Positions 9,677-20,400 of a stretch of 64,000 nt of DNA are shown in pieces. A model generated the notes under the pieces. That model was given only the letters and a program-made list of their open reading frames with translations. It was not told where the DNA came from and did no database searches. Made by a program: the position numbers and the translations under genes. Each line of letters begins with the position of its first letter. The stretch's first letter is position 1. Where the stretch lies: assembly GCA_964016875.1 (NCBI GenBank), contig OZ024722.1, positions 13,398,576 to 13,462,575 of the forward strand, given 5' to 3'. Source of the DNA: Fallopia convolvulus (Eukaryota > Streptophyta > Magnoliopsida > Caryophyllales > Polygonaceae).

Positions 9677-12600
9677 TTAGTTTAGAGTTATCATCCCTAG
9701 AAGCATTCGAAAACGCTGGTAGGGACGTCTGTCTAAAGCTTTGGTTAGAATGTCCGCAATTTGCTCTTCCGTTCTACAGTGTTGCATGGAGATGTTCCCA
9801 TTTTCAACATTGTCACGTAGAAAATGATGCCTAATGTCTATGTGCTTAGTCCTAGAATGATGCACAAGATTTTTGGAAATGTTAATGGCACTAGTATTAT
9901 CACAGAGTATAGGAACTGGGCCAAATGACATACCGTAATCCTGAAGTTGGGACTTGAGCCATAGTACTTGGGAACAGCATGATGCGGCAGCCACGTATTC
10001 TGCTTCAGCTGTGGAGAGTGCCACTGAATTTTGCTTCTTGGATCCCCATGAGACTAAGCATGACCCAAGGAACTAGGCCATTCCTGATGTGCTCTTTCTA
10101 TCAACAAGGTGCCCGACAAAATCTGCATCTGTATAAGCAATGAGCTCAAGGGAACTGTTCCTTGGATACCAGAGGCACAAGTTGTTGTTCCCTTTGAGGT
10201 ACCTGAAAATCCTCTTCACCTCTTTCAGGTGTGATTCTTTGGGGTTAGCTTGAAAACGTGCACATAAGCACACTGAGAACATGATGTCAGGCCTACTAGC
10301 AGTTAAGTATAGGAGAGAGCCAATCATACATCTGAAGTTCCTTTGATCGACACTTACCCCTGTTTCATCGGTATTTAGCCTGGAATTTGGTGAGATGGGA
10401 GTGTCGATGGGCCTTGAGTGGTCCATCCCATACTTAACTAGCATTTCTCTGATGTATTTTTGTTGATGAATCCTTGTTCCCTCTTTTGTTTGAGATATCT
10501 GAAGTCCTAGGAAGAACGTGAGTTCCCCTATGAGACTCATCTCAAACTCACTACTCATGAGGTCCTTAAACTTCTCTACAAGAGTTTCGTTAGTTGCTCC
10601 AAAAACAATGCCATCAACATAAACTTGAACAATCAGGATATCCTTAGACTCTTTCTTAAGGAAAAGAGTTTTGTCTATGGAACCTCGAAGGTATCCATGA
10701 GACAGAAGGAACTGAGCAAACCTGTCATACCATGCTCGAGGAGCTTGTTTGAGTCCGTAGAGGGCCCTCTCCAGGAAGTAGACGTGGTTGGGTAGCTTCT
10801 CATCTTCGAATCTTGGGGGTTGAGCTACGTATACTTCTTCTTTGAGGTGCCCATTGAGAAATGACGTCTTCACATCCATCTGGTATAGCTTGAATCCTTT
10901 GTGGGCTGCATAGGCTATGAGAAGACGGATGGCCTCGATCCTTGCAACTGGTGTGAAGGTCTCGTCATAGTCGATTCCTTCTTCTTGTCTATAGCCTTGA
11001 GCAACCAAACGAGCCTTGTTCCTAGATACGGCCCCAGTATCATCTAGCTTGTTCCGAAAGACCCATCGAGTTCCTATGATATTCTTGTTTTTGGGCCTAG
11101 GAACTAGCTTCCACACCTTGTTCCTCTCAAATTGGTGTAGTTCTTCTTGCATGGCTTGGATCCAGTCTGGGTCCTTTAGAGCTTCTTTGATGCTTTTTGG
11201 TTCCACCATCAAAACAAAGGCATTAAAAGCACAAAAATTATTGAGAGAAGAGCGAGTTAGAACACCTTTTTCATATGGAGTGATGATGTTGTCGATGGGG
11301 TGATCTCGCTTTTGGTGGTAGTTTCTTGTTAGAATGTGTGAGACGTCAACCTGTTCCCTTGACTCTTCTTCATCTGTGTCTTGAGCCTCCTCTTCCTCAG
11401 GGGAACAGTTGTGTTCAGCTTCTTCGCTGGGACTTTCGTCAGGATTCTCTTCGGAGTTCCCTCGTTGTTCCCCCTGAACACTAGATTCTGGTGCATTTTC
11501 ATTTTGGGGAACAAGAGAGTTGGAGGCATCTTGTGGTTCTTCTGTTGAGGAGGGAACTTCAAAGGAGCTTTGATTTGTGGAGTTTTGATTTCCTTCGTTG
11601 TTCCCTGATTGTGGGGCATTGTTCCCACTTGGATAGTCTTCATCTTTCTTTCTTGGTTCATCCTCGTCATCGTCTTCTTCTTGTCTGACCAGCTTGAACA
11701 GAGTTCCCTTTCCTTGGGCCTCTGTTCCCATCTTTACAGATTTCTCGTCGAAGATGACGTGGATGCTTTCCTCTATCTTCTTGGTCCTCTTGTTATAGAC
11801 CCTGTATGCCTTGCTGTGGGAAGAATATCCCAGGAATATCCCTTCATCGCTTCTAGGCTCAAATTTGTCGAGGTTGTCCTTCCCATTGTTGTGAACGAAG
11901 CATTTGCATCCAAAGGTCCTCAGATGAGAGATGTTGGGCTTCCTTCCTTTGATCAGCTCGTAGGATGTCTTTTTGATCATGGGCCTAGTCATGGCTCGAT
12001 TTAAGATGTAAGTAGTTGTGGAGATCGCTTCAGCCCAGAAACTTGGAGGAACTCCACTTTCTAGCATCATGGTCCTTGCCATGTCTTCCAAGGTTCTGTT
12101 TTTCCTTTCCACCACACCATTCTGTTGAGGAGTCCGAGGAGCTGAGAAATTGTGAGATACACCATTGTTGTCACAATATCTTAGGAACTCTGAGTTCTTG
12201 AATTCAGTTCCGTGGTCAGATCTGAGTGACTTGAGCTTGATTCCCATGCTCACTTCCATCCTCTTGATTAGTCTCTCGAACTCTTTGAAGGTATCTGATT
12301 TTGATCTCAAGAAAAGTACCCATGTAAATCTCGAAAAGTCATCAATTAAGACATACATGTACCTTTTTCCTCCGTAGCTTTCGGTGTCCATGGGACCACA
12401 TAGATCCATGTGAATCAGTTCCAATGGTCTTGTAGTGCTAACCACCTTTTTGGGTTTGAACGAGCTCCTGGTTTGCTTCCCACGAACACATGCTTCGCAC
12501 ATCTTGACTCCTTCAAGGTTGATTCGTGGGAGACCAATGACTAGATCCTGTAGATAAAGCTTCAAGATTTGATTGATACCTGCATGGCCCAGTCTCTTGT

Positions 12601-13024
12601 GCCAGAGTTCCGTTTCGTCAAGGGAACTTGCCAAGCACAGTTTCCTTGGTGGCTCAAAGTCTGTATCCACCACATATATGTTGTTGGACCTTCTTCCTTT
12701 CAGGATGATTTTGTTAGTCTTCTTGTTGATCACTAGACATTCCTTTGAGTCAAAGGTGACGATGTTGTTCCCTTGATCACATATCTGAGAGACGCTCAAG
12801 AGATTGAATCCCAGATCTTTCACCAAGTTAACGTTGCTGATTTTGATTGATTTGTTGAGTAGCACTTCCCCTGTTCCTATGATCTCTCCTTTATTTTTGT
12901 TGCCAAAGGACACGTGACCTCCTTCGGCCTTTGGGTGGAGTGAGGTGAGGTTGTCTTTGTTTCCGGTCATGTGGTTGGAACATCCACTGTCAATGACCCA
13001 TGTGCTGTTCCCCCTCACTGCCAC
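9677..13024 (-). pseudogene. pol polyprotein of inner element (PR-IN-RT-RH), one stop and a mutant RT site
   Basis: The polyprotein reads in one frame from 13024 to 9677, broken only by an amber codon at 10073-10075 where the relative at 41100-41200 has Gln (SGMAQFL). Protease has DSG in VIDSGCSNHM near residue 13. The GAG-pre-integrase region has LWHKRLGHAG and CEACVRGKQ. Integrase shows its D, D and E in MDLCGPM (about 203), RSDHGTEF (about 271) and NGVVERKNR (about 303). RT has MDVKTSFLNG (about 715), YGLKQAPRAWYD, and YVDGIVFG (about 800), where the second catalytic Asp of YVDD is Gly. RNase H runs from VALSTAEAEYVAA to the end. The frame opens at GTG right after two stops, so it cannot start translation by itself. 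Confidence 0.93.
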
Positions 13025-13039
13025 CTACAAGAAAAGTTA
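13025..13039 (-). promoter_or_regulatory. gag-pol junction: two stops and an acceptor-like pyrimidine/AG
   Basis: Gag ends at TAA (13037-13039) and is followed at once by CTTTTCTTGTAG and then the pol frame, which is the same frame as gag. The pyrimidine run ending in AG looks like a plant 3' splice site. The second Sirevirus-like element reads TAATTCTTTCAATGCAG and the gag-only element TGAATTGCTCTTTTGCAAG at the same place. Splicing or stop-codon bypass would be needed to make pol. Confidence 0.5.
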
Positions 13040-15010
13040 GTTTTTGAGGACCCAAGCAAGATGACTCTTGCCTGGTTCCTTGCAAGGGAAGACAGTCTCA
13101 AATAGCACATAATCAGCAATGTTAATGTCACGAGAGTACTTGTTATAGGCAGAGTTCCTATGGTTGTTTCTTTTAATGGGAACTCTAGCAGGCTTGTTGG
13201 TTTGTTGATTCTGCTTGTTCCAGTACTCGTGGTTTCTCTGGGCTTGGGCCTTAGCTTTGGGATAGCTTTCCTTGTAGTGCCCATGAGCACCACAGTTCCA
13301 GCAGGTCTTATAATATTCTCTTAGGTAGTACTTAGGATGGGGTCTCTGTATCCTGTTCCTATCCATAGTTTCCTTGTTGTACACTCTAGACCTGTTTCCC
13401 TTAGCTATTTGAACATACAACTTGTGTCCAGTGTTCCCAGTGTAATAATCTACTTCTCCATTCACCCCACTCTCCAGAACACGGATTTTCTCTTCCAAGT
13501 GAGCATTTTTCTGTTTCTCACACTGAAGCTCTAGGGCCCTACACTCGTTCATCTCTTTTTCACTCAAAGGGGACTTCCCTTTTCTAGGGCTCTCTGACTC
13601 ATACCCTATTCCGTGTCTGGCAGGGACAAACTTGGTTTGGGAACTAGAGGCTTCAGAGTTCCCTTTTGCTTTACTCAGATTTTGTAGAAGGGTGTTCTCA
13701 TCACTTTCTAGAGTTTTAAGCTCACTCTCAAGTTCCACGATGTGAGACACATAAGACTGAAGTTTTTCTAGAAGGGACACACAGTTGGGACATGGCTCTA
13801 GACCAACTAGTTCAGCATTTGTGTGTTTCGATTTTTCCAACTTCTTTTGCAATTTAATATTATCTTTGACAAGGCTTGAGAGAATTTTAAGCAACTCAGG
13901 TTTTTCATAATTATTCAAGGAAGCAAGAACGGATTCAGTAGTTACCTCACTGGGTTGTTCCCCAGTGGTGTCTCCTATGGCCATTGCACACATGTCGGGA
14001 GATGCCCAGGTTTCAGGATCTTCGTCCTCGTCATCGTCCCAGGTGGCGATGTAGGCCTTCTTTCCTTGCTTTCGATCGTTAGTTCCCAGTGGGCACTCCT
14101 TTGCGAAGTGTCCCTTTTTGTAGCACTTGTAGCATGTGACGTCCGAGAGGTCCTTTTCAGTTGGTCTTCTTTGGGAACCTTGTCCTTTCTGTGAGTTCCC
14201 ATTCCCCTTTTTGAACTTCCCTTTGTAGAAGGATCGAAGGGCCCTTGTTACAAGTACCAGTTCCTCATCCTCTTCTTCTTCAGATTCTTCATGTTGCTCT
14301 TGAACTGACTTGAGCATTTTTTCAAGTTTGAGGGTAATTCCTTGGTATGCCCTCGTTTGCTCCTTGTCATCTATCTTTCTCTTCTCATATCCCACCAGTT
14401 TTCCAAAGATCTGGTGGAGCATAAGAGCTCTGTTTTCGGGATTCTCTTTGAACATCGTTCTTTCATTTGTCCATTCTCCAGTCAACCCATTGAAGAGTTG
14501 TTGAACCTTCATTTTATTAATGACTTCCTCTTTAGTGATCCCAAGGCCAGCCATCTTGGTGCAAAGTCCCTCGAAACGGGATTGGTAGCTATCAACGGAT
14601 TCTCCTATCTCCATTTGGAAGGTGAAGAACTCCCTCCTTGCGTTCATCTGAAGATCTTCTCGGAGGTCTGAGTTCCCAATGTGCATTTGATGAATGGCTT
14701 CCCACACTTCCTTTGCCGTGTCTAGGTTTGCCACTCTGTCGCAGTCTTGCACCGACATGGCATTTTTGAGGTACTGAATGGCTTTGAAGTTGGCCTCCAT
14801 GCACTTGTACTCATTGGGTCCCCATTTTGAAAGATCATTCTCAATCGCTGGATCAATTTTGAAGTTCCCTTTTTCTATGACGCACCAAGCTTGGTAGTCT
14901 TGGCTGCGCATCCAGTTCTTCATGTCGCGTTGCCAGACTTCGAATCTACCAGTGATGAGCCTTGGTGGCTTGTTGTTGTTGTGACCGACTTGGGTGAGTT
15001 CGTGAGCCAT
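13037..15010 (-). CDS. gag of inner element
   Basis: This gag is 657 residues long from MAHELTQVGH, chosen because the related gag starts at the same place after the PBS leader; an in-frame upstream extension begins in the leader. The N-terminal half is a Copia gag capsid-like domain (WMRSQDYQAWC, WGPNEYKCMEANFKA, YQSRFEGLCTKM). A Glu-rich linker leads to a CCHC knuckle (CYKCYKKGHFAKEC, about residues 292-305). After a coiled-coil-like stretch with Asn/Leu/Lys repeats comes a second knuckle whose last Cys is Tyr (CWNCGAHGHYKESY). The protein should assemble the cytoplasmic particle and bind the element's RNA. The frame is open throughout. It is the only large protein of this element without a visible break. 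Confidence 0.9.
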   Translation of the reverse strand: MAHELTQVGHNNNKPPRLITGRFEVWQRDMKNWMRSQDYQAWCVIEKGNFKIDPAIENDLSKWGPNEYKCMEANFKAIQYLKNAMSVQDCDRVANLDTAKEVWEAIHQMHIGNSDLREDLQMNARREFFTFQMEIGESVDSYQSRFEGLCTKMAGLGITKEEVINKMKVQQLFNGLTGEWTNERTMFKENPENRALMLHQIFGKLVGYEKRKIDDKEQTRAYQGITLKLEKMLKSVQEQHEESEEEEDEELVLVTRALRSFYKGKFKKGNGNSQKGQGSQRRPTEKDLSDVTCYKCYKKGHFAKECPLGTNDRKQGKKAYIATWDDDEDEDPETWASPDMCAMAIGDTTGEQPSEVTTESVLASLNNYEKPELLKILSSLVKDNIKLQKKLEKSKHTNAELVGLEPCPNCVSLLEKLQSYVSHIVELESELKTLESDENTLLQNLSKAKGNSEASSSQTKFVPARHGIGYESESPRKGKSPLSEKEMNECRALELQCEKQKNAHLEEKIRVLESGVNGEVDYYTGNTGHKLYVQIAKGNRSRVYNKETMDRNRIQRPHPKYYLREYYKTCWNCGAHGHYKESYPKAKAQAQRNHEYWNKQNQQTNKPARVPIKRNNHRNSAYNKYSRDINIADYVLFETVFPCKEPGKSHLAWVLKN

Positions 15011-15051
15011 GTTTGAGACCTGCGATGCTAACACAAATCTAGAGCAACCTT

Positions 15052-15063
15052 GCTCTGATACCA
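15052..15063 (-). other. primer binding site of inner element
   Basis: The minus strand reads TGGTATCAGAGC, complementary to the 3' end of initiator methionine tRNA, the usual primer of plant Copia elements. It lies two bases from the 5' LTR. Confidence 0.9.
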
Positions 15064-15065
15064 AT

Positions 15066-16122
15066 TGTTGGATCGTAACCGGTTAGCTTAGAGCTTGGGA
15101 ACTGGCTGTTAAGCTGTTCCCAAGGCAGCGGAAGAAACTATCGCAAGTATTAGAAAGACAAAATGAACACAGTTCCCTTATAGAGGAACCCCACTACAAC
15201 CAACTAGTTGTATGGGTAAACCTCTACCTCCGCTTGGAGGATTTTGAATGATTTACTTATATTATTGATTTGTTCCTTAGTTACAAACAACCAGATTCAA
15301 ACTTCTCTGTTCCTACGAGTTCTACCTAACTCTAGCAACACTAATGAATCTTCTCAACTGAGTTCCTAAGCGAACAACAATCACTAAATAAGTAACTCAA
15401 ACCTTACACCGAATCGCAGTTCCCTTTCTCCTGGGAACTTGGCTTCACCGTCGTCGAGATCAGACACTCGCCGCCGGGGACTTCTCTTCTTCTTTCTCTT
15501 TCTCTGTTGTGGGTATTTGTGAGTTCTGGGAGAAGTACTCAATCCGAGTACTATTCATTTGGCTTTATACTCGAGTGAACTTGGGCTTCAATCGCATCTT
15601 TCATTTGTGTCCGAAATGCCCTTTGCTTGATGCCCAAGTTGTACTTTCTTCACATGTGACTTCAATTTGAACTAGGTCAACTTCTTGAAATGATCGGACC
15701 GTTGGATCAATCGTGACAGTCTGCTCCTCAGACTGTGCCTTCATCCTGTCCAAGACAGGATCCCGTGATATGCGTTGATCGGTCCTTGTCCTCACATGTG
15801 AGTTCCCACGTCGTGGGAACTGTCCTCTTTTGAGTTCCTTTGAGAGAAACTCTTCATCGTGTAAGCTTGTGTTCTCTGGTCATTCCTGGGAGTTCTCATT
15901 TCATGGGAACTTTCCTCTTCAGAGTTCCCTTGATGTGAACTCTTCATTGTGTGCTTCTGTGATCTTTGGTCATTCGTGGAAGTTCTTTGCTCAACCTGTG
16001 TTCCTTAGAAATACTTGATCGAAGCACATTAGTTCCCTTATAGCGTTTGTCATTATCAAAACTCGGAGAACTGTATCGTTGTTCCGATGTTCAGAACCAG
16101 AGGTCCCAACATCGTTCCAACA
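15066..16122 (-). repeat. 5' LTR of inner element
   Basis: The partner of 5243-6299 and equal in length. By eye they differ at about 13 sites, 11 of them transitions. The promoter for the genomic RNA should lie here on the minus strand, but I could not fix a TATA box with confidence. Confidence 0.95.
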
Positions 16123-16845
16123 CTTCTCAGCTTTGACATTATCATATGCCTTCTCAATCTTTAAAGCTATTCCCTTGCTTGAAGTATTGCCAGGTTCAGC
16201 ATTGACATGATACTTCTCGTAGTCTTTGATTTTCCCAAAGACCTCATGTAAGGTTGAGGTCTTTGTTAGGGGATTTTCTTTGAGCAGACCTCTGGTATAG
16301 GCATATTTGGAGTGAAGACCATTGATGATCCTGAGAACTCTCTCTTCGTGGTCAATGACTTTCTCATCGACTCCTAGAGCATTCAATCGACTAACCAGCA
16401 CCTCAAACCTTGATTGATAGGCTGATACAGTTTCATCCTCCTTCATCTCGAAGTTGAAGAAATCACGTTTGGCGTCATGAAGATGACTTTTGTGAAGATC
16501 GTCACTTCCCACATGCATTTGCTCGATCGCAGCCCACATGCTCTTGGCATCTTTTACATTCACGACCTTCAGCATATCTTCACTCCCAAGGGCATTCATC
16601 ACATACATTCTTGCCTTGAAGTTCTTCTCCATCCCTTGATATTCAGTGGGTCCCCAATCCTTCTTGTTGTCTTTGTTAGCAGCAGGAACCTCGTAGTCGC
16701 CATCTTCAATGGTACACCATGCCTGATAATCATTGCTTCGAATCCAGTAAGCGAACAGAATCTTCCAGTGTTGGTATTCTCCAGCCTTCAACAAGGGTGG
16801 TTTGTTGTTGGTGATACCAACTTCGTAGTGAGTGTTGGAACTCAT
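16123..16845 (-). pseudogene. outer element gag, N-terminal part
   Basis: It starts MSSNTHYEVG about 40 bases inside the PBS and carries the same capsid-like domain as the inner gag (WIRSNDYQAWC, WGPTEYQGMEKNFKARMYV, AYQSRFEVL). The frame runs into the LTR of the nested element at 16122; its continuation is at 3921-5242. A closely similar but shorter remnant is at 50506-50999. Confidence 0.9.
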
Positions 16846-16885
16846 CTTGTTAACCTGCAATGAGCACACTATCTAGAGCAAACCT

Positions 16886-16897
16886 GCTCTGATACCA
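16886..16897 (-). other. primer binding site of outer element
   Basis: TGGTATCAGAGC on the minus strand, matching initiator methionine tRNA, two bases from the LTR at 16900. It proves the orientation of the gag-only element. Confidence 0.9.
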
Positions 16898-16899
16898 AT

Positions 16900-17873
16900 T
16901 GTTGGAACGAGTGTGTTAGAAATACAGACACTGTTCCCACGGGAACAGTGAACTGGGCAGCGAAAATAAATACAGTTATGCAGGTAACAGTTTGACACGA
17001 TCTCTTTAGAGTGGAAACCTCGATCAACCAACTAGTTGAGCGAGTAAAACCACTACCTCCTTAGAGGATTTCAAATGACTTCTTATATTATTAATTCTTT
17101 CACGAGCTACAAAGGCAAGTAGGGACTCCAAGATAATCTAGTCTAATCTCTAGACCCTAGATCTATCAAACCCTAACTTCTCAACCTAAGCACGTAAATA
17201 TAATAATCAAAGAAGACCTAAAACCCCTAGTAAAAACTTACTTAACACCTTGACGAAGCTTTAATGGCGCTTGAATGCTCTGCTGCTCGATAGCAATGGA
17301 GATCGGTCGAGATCGGTCAATAGAAAACCTAAAGTCTATTCTTATTTATAGAAGAGACTTGGGTCTGATATAATATTATTTCCTTGCCACGAAATAATAT
17401 TTTTCCACCCAAAAATATCTTCTACAAACTGATTTAAACAATATAATATTCCATGAGATCTTTCCTTAACCTAGAAATCTTCTCCTTGCATCACAAGCTA
17501 CTCCCAATTTGGTGAGATATGATTCCAATTTTATCTTTAGAGATTATCTTCTAATAAAAAACTATTCCAGCTGTCAAATCTTCGAGAATCAAATCTTCCA
17601 AAGTTGAAAGAACGCGCTTTCCTTATTTAGAATCTGTTCAAGCGCAGACGCTGCTGACACTACTGTTCCCTTTGGAACAAACGTTGTTCCCTCACATCAG
17701 CATCAACTCATTCTTGCTTCCATACTTCTCATTTGACCTGTATTACCTGAAATTACTATGGAAACATACAATCCATCAAATTTCTTGGAGTTTGTCATTA
17801 TCAAAACACAAGAGAACGATCGGTATTGTTCCCATGGTAACAATGTCTGTTCCCATGGTACCAATATCCAACA
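16900..17873 (-). repeat. 5' LTR of outer element
   Basis: This is the complete 974-base LTR, from TGTTGGAACG to TATCCAACA, followed by the target duplication GAGGC. Its final 30 bases, missing from the other LTR, contain two GTTCCCATGG(T) repeats. Confidence 0.93.
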
Positions 17874-17878
17874 GAGGC

Positions 17879-19053
17879 AATTAAGGAGCCCACATTCTTT
17901 TCCGATTTCACTATTGGTTTGGTTAATTAATTACTTAATTACATTGCATGCTTCCCAACAGTTAATCATTATTTCATTCCAAAAAAAGAGAGAGTAATAA
18001 AAAACGACTTTGTCTTTGGAAAGTTATTCAATTTCGTATAGTAATTAAAGTTGGTAACACGTTGCATTCATATTCCATATTTGCATTTCAATCTGAAATT
18101 AAAGCCGAGAAATGTAATCTAGCTAGCTTACATGCATGGGCAATATAATTTAGTGATGGAATATGGTTGTATGGACATTATATATGTTTGTACCCTTGCC
18201 ATGTGATTCCTTTGATGACTCAAAACTAAATGATTAATTGCCAGTGATGTATGGATCCAATTAACTATATATATACATTGTTGTTTTATTTATTTTGATA
18301 AATAATTTATTTATACAAGAACAATACATACATAATACAAATGCAATATTATGAAGGATCTTGTACAGTTATCCTACGACTTAAATGTATGACTGATATT
18401 TTGTCTTTTAGTTGGCCTAATAATTAATACTGCAATACAATAGTAACTAATGATTAAGCTTGTAGTGTAGCATATCTCGTGTTATGGGCATCCGATTGTA
18501 TGCACGTGCTTCTATTTAAGGTCATGGAGATAGACTGGCATGCACGTACTCCTTGATTCAAGGAATGAAGCCATCCATTTTTGTTTTTGTTTTTTGGTCA
18601 TGAGGAATGAAGGCATCTTGAATTCATGCATTACATAAGAGGAAGATTTCGAAGTAACAAAGGGCAAAAAGAAAATTTGAATGAACAAACCACAAATTTT
18701 CATGTATTATTAATTATTTTCTTTATGATCATTTCTAATATAATATTGTAACAACACATCCTATATATTTATGCTTATTGTTAATTCCTGAATTTTGGTT
18801 TGGCTAATTTGTTGTCCACACATATATACTACAGAGATCTTTGAGTCTTTGACCAGATAGCACCACCACCTTTCGAGGCCATAATCCATGTAGAAAATGC
18901 CTAATCCGTCGGCAGAGACCAATATAAAAAACCTCCATAGGTAAGTGATGGATCATGGATTTTGGCATGGGGATGAATATGCAACAAAAATTTATCTCAA
19001 AGTAGTCTACAATTTAAATAATAATGTAGAATGTAAATATAGATTAGATATAA
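17879..19053. other. gene-free stretch right of the outer element
   Basis: AT-rich DNA without a believable ORF. The frame at 18512-18703 has no recognisable motif. No repeat boundary, tRNA or splice-rich exon was seen. Confidence 0.5.
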
Positions 19054-19439
19054 CTAGTTGATGACCCGGCCTTGCCCGGGGACTTTTTTAAATAAAAATT
19101 ATAATATATTATTTAAATATGATATATGTATTATAATTTATATAATAAAACAATATTATTAACATTTAAGTTAATTATAATAATATCTAACAATATTATA
19201 AACATTTATGTTAATTATAAAAATTTCTTTTATTATTAAAATGAATACAAATATTATCTTATTCTTAAAAATGTTATTTATAATATTTATGTAATAATCA
19301 TGCAAAAGTTGACGTTCTTAACTCATTGGTTTGACGCGAATCCGCCCAAAAACCTCAATGAATTGACTCAATCAACCCGTAAATTTTAATGACATAAACT
19401 TGTACTCAATCGAAACTAAACTGAACCAATTAACTGGTT

Positions 19440-20400
19440 TAACATTAAGGGATCAATAATTTTTTGTTTATTTATTAAGGGATCCGTAATATAAAAAATC
19501 AACATACTTATGAATAGAAAATTAATATATTGTAAAACATAATATATCTATACCGATATTAATTAAAACATTGTCATACTTATCAATATAAAAATGGTAT
19601 AAAAATCATCATGCTTATACATAGAAATATCTGTGAATGAAAAATTAATCTACGAAAATCTAAAAGTTGATATAAATTCTAGAATTAAAAGCATGGTCCA
19701 TATTAATTAAAAAAAGTGTTGACATAGTTATGGATGCCATATTAATATAAACAATTTCGTAATTAAAACTATGGTACTTGAAATTAAAATTTAATGACAA
19801 TATTGTGTTTAACTGTCACATTTATAGATAGAACATTAATATATAAAAACCCGACATATTTACAGATGAAAATTTAAGAAGTTATCATTCTAAAGTATAA
19901 AAAATTAATATTGAAAAATTTGAAATTAATATGAAAAATATGGTCAATATTCATTAAAAACATTAATAGACTTATAAACAAAAAATTAATATAAAAATTC
20001 GAAATTAATATAAAAATACATGATTAAAAATAAGGTTCATATTAATTAAAAAATTTGTATAATTTTAAATAAAAATTTAATATAAATGAATCTGAAAATT
20101 TAATATTGAAAACCCGTAAATTAAAAATGGTCCATATTTTATACTTATAGAAATAAAAGTTTTCTATTTCATTTAGAGATATTATATTAATTTATTATAT
20201 ATTTTGAAGTAGAAAAGGATAGTTGGGATATGATATTACTATTTCATATTTGTCATATTTATGGATAGAAACTTAATATTAAAAATATACTTATAGATAG
20301 AAAAGCAATAAAAATTAATTTTATATTTATCATATTTATGGATAAAAAACTTAGCTATTTTACTATAATATATTAAATTAGTATTTTTATGTGTGATACA
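19440..20400 (-). repeat. degenerate tandem repeats in Helitron 3' half
   Basis: Units of very roughly 60-110 bases recur, each built from variants of 'aaaattaatat', 'catatttatagat' and 'atggtccatattaatt'. The related Helitron at 57902-61034 shows the same array in mirror orientation at about 59380-60560, so the array belongs to the element. Confidence 0.5.

Larger units (their letters stand above)
5243..16122 (-). mobile_element. Sirevirus-like Copia retrotransposon, complete structure (inner element)
   Basis: This full-length element of 10,880 bases has two LTRs of 1,057 bases each and a perfect 5-base target duplication CTTCT at 5238-5242 and 16123-16127. It is inserted inside the gag of the outer element. 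In order on the minus strand it has 5' LTR, PBS, gag, pol (protease, integrase, RT, RNase H), a spacer, a third ORF and a polypurine tract. The long region between pol and the 3' LTR with an extra ORF, and the RNase H wording, point to the Sirevirus lineage. The LTRs differ at about 13 positions (about 1.2%), nearly all transitions, so insertion is recent. It is no longer competent as read: the RT active site is YVDG, pol has one stop, and ORF3 has two frame breaks. Confidence 0.93.
2266..17873 (-). mobile_element. gag-only Copia LTR retrotransposon (outer element), split by a nested element
   Basis: The element is bounded by TG...CA ends and by the 5-base target duplication GAGGC at 2261-2265 and 17874-17878. 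It has LTRs at 2266-3209 and 16900-17873, and a PBS beside the right LTR, so it reads on the minus strand. Between the LTRs it codes only for a Copia gag; no protease, integrase or reverse transcriptase is present. This makes it a non-autonomous element of the terminal-repeat-with-gag kind, expected to depend on enzymes of a relative. Its gag is interrupted at 5243-16122 by a full relative. The LTRs differ at roughly 12-14 of 944 compared bases, so insertion was recent. A third, truncated copy of the family lies at 50506-52014. Confidence 0.9.
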
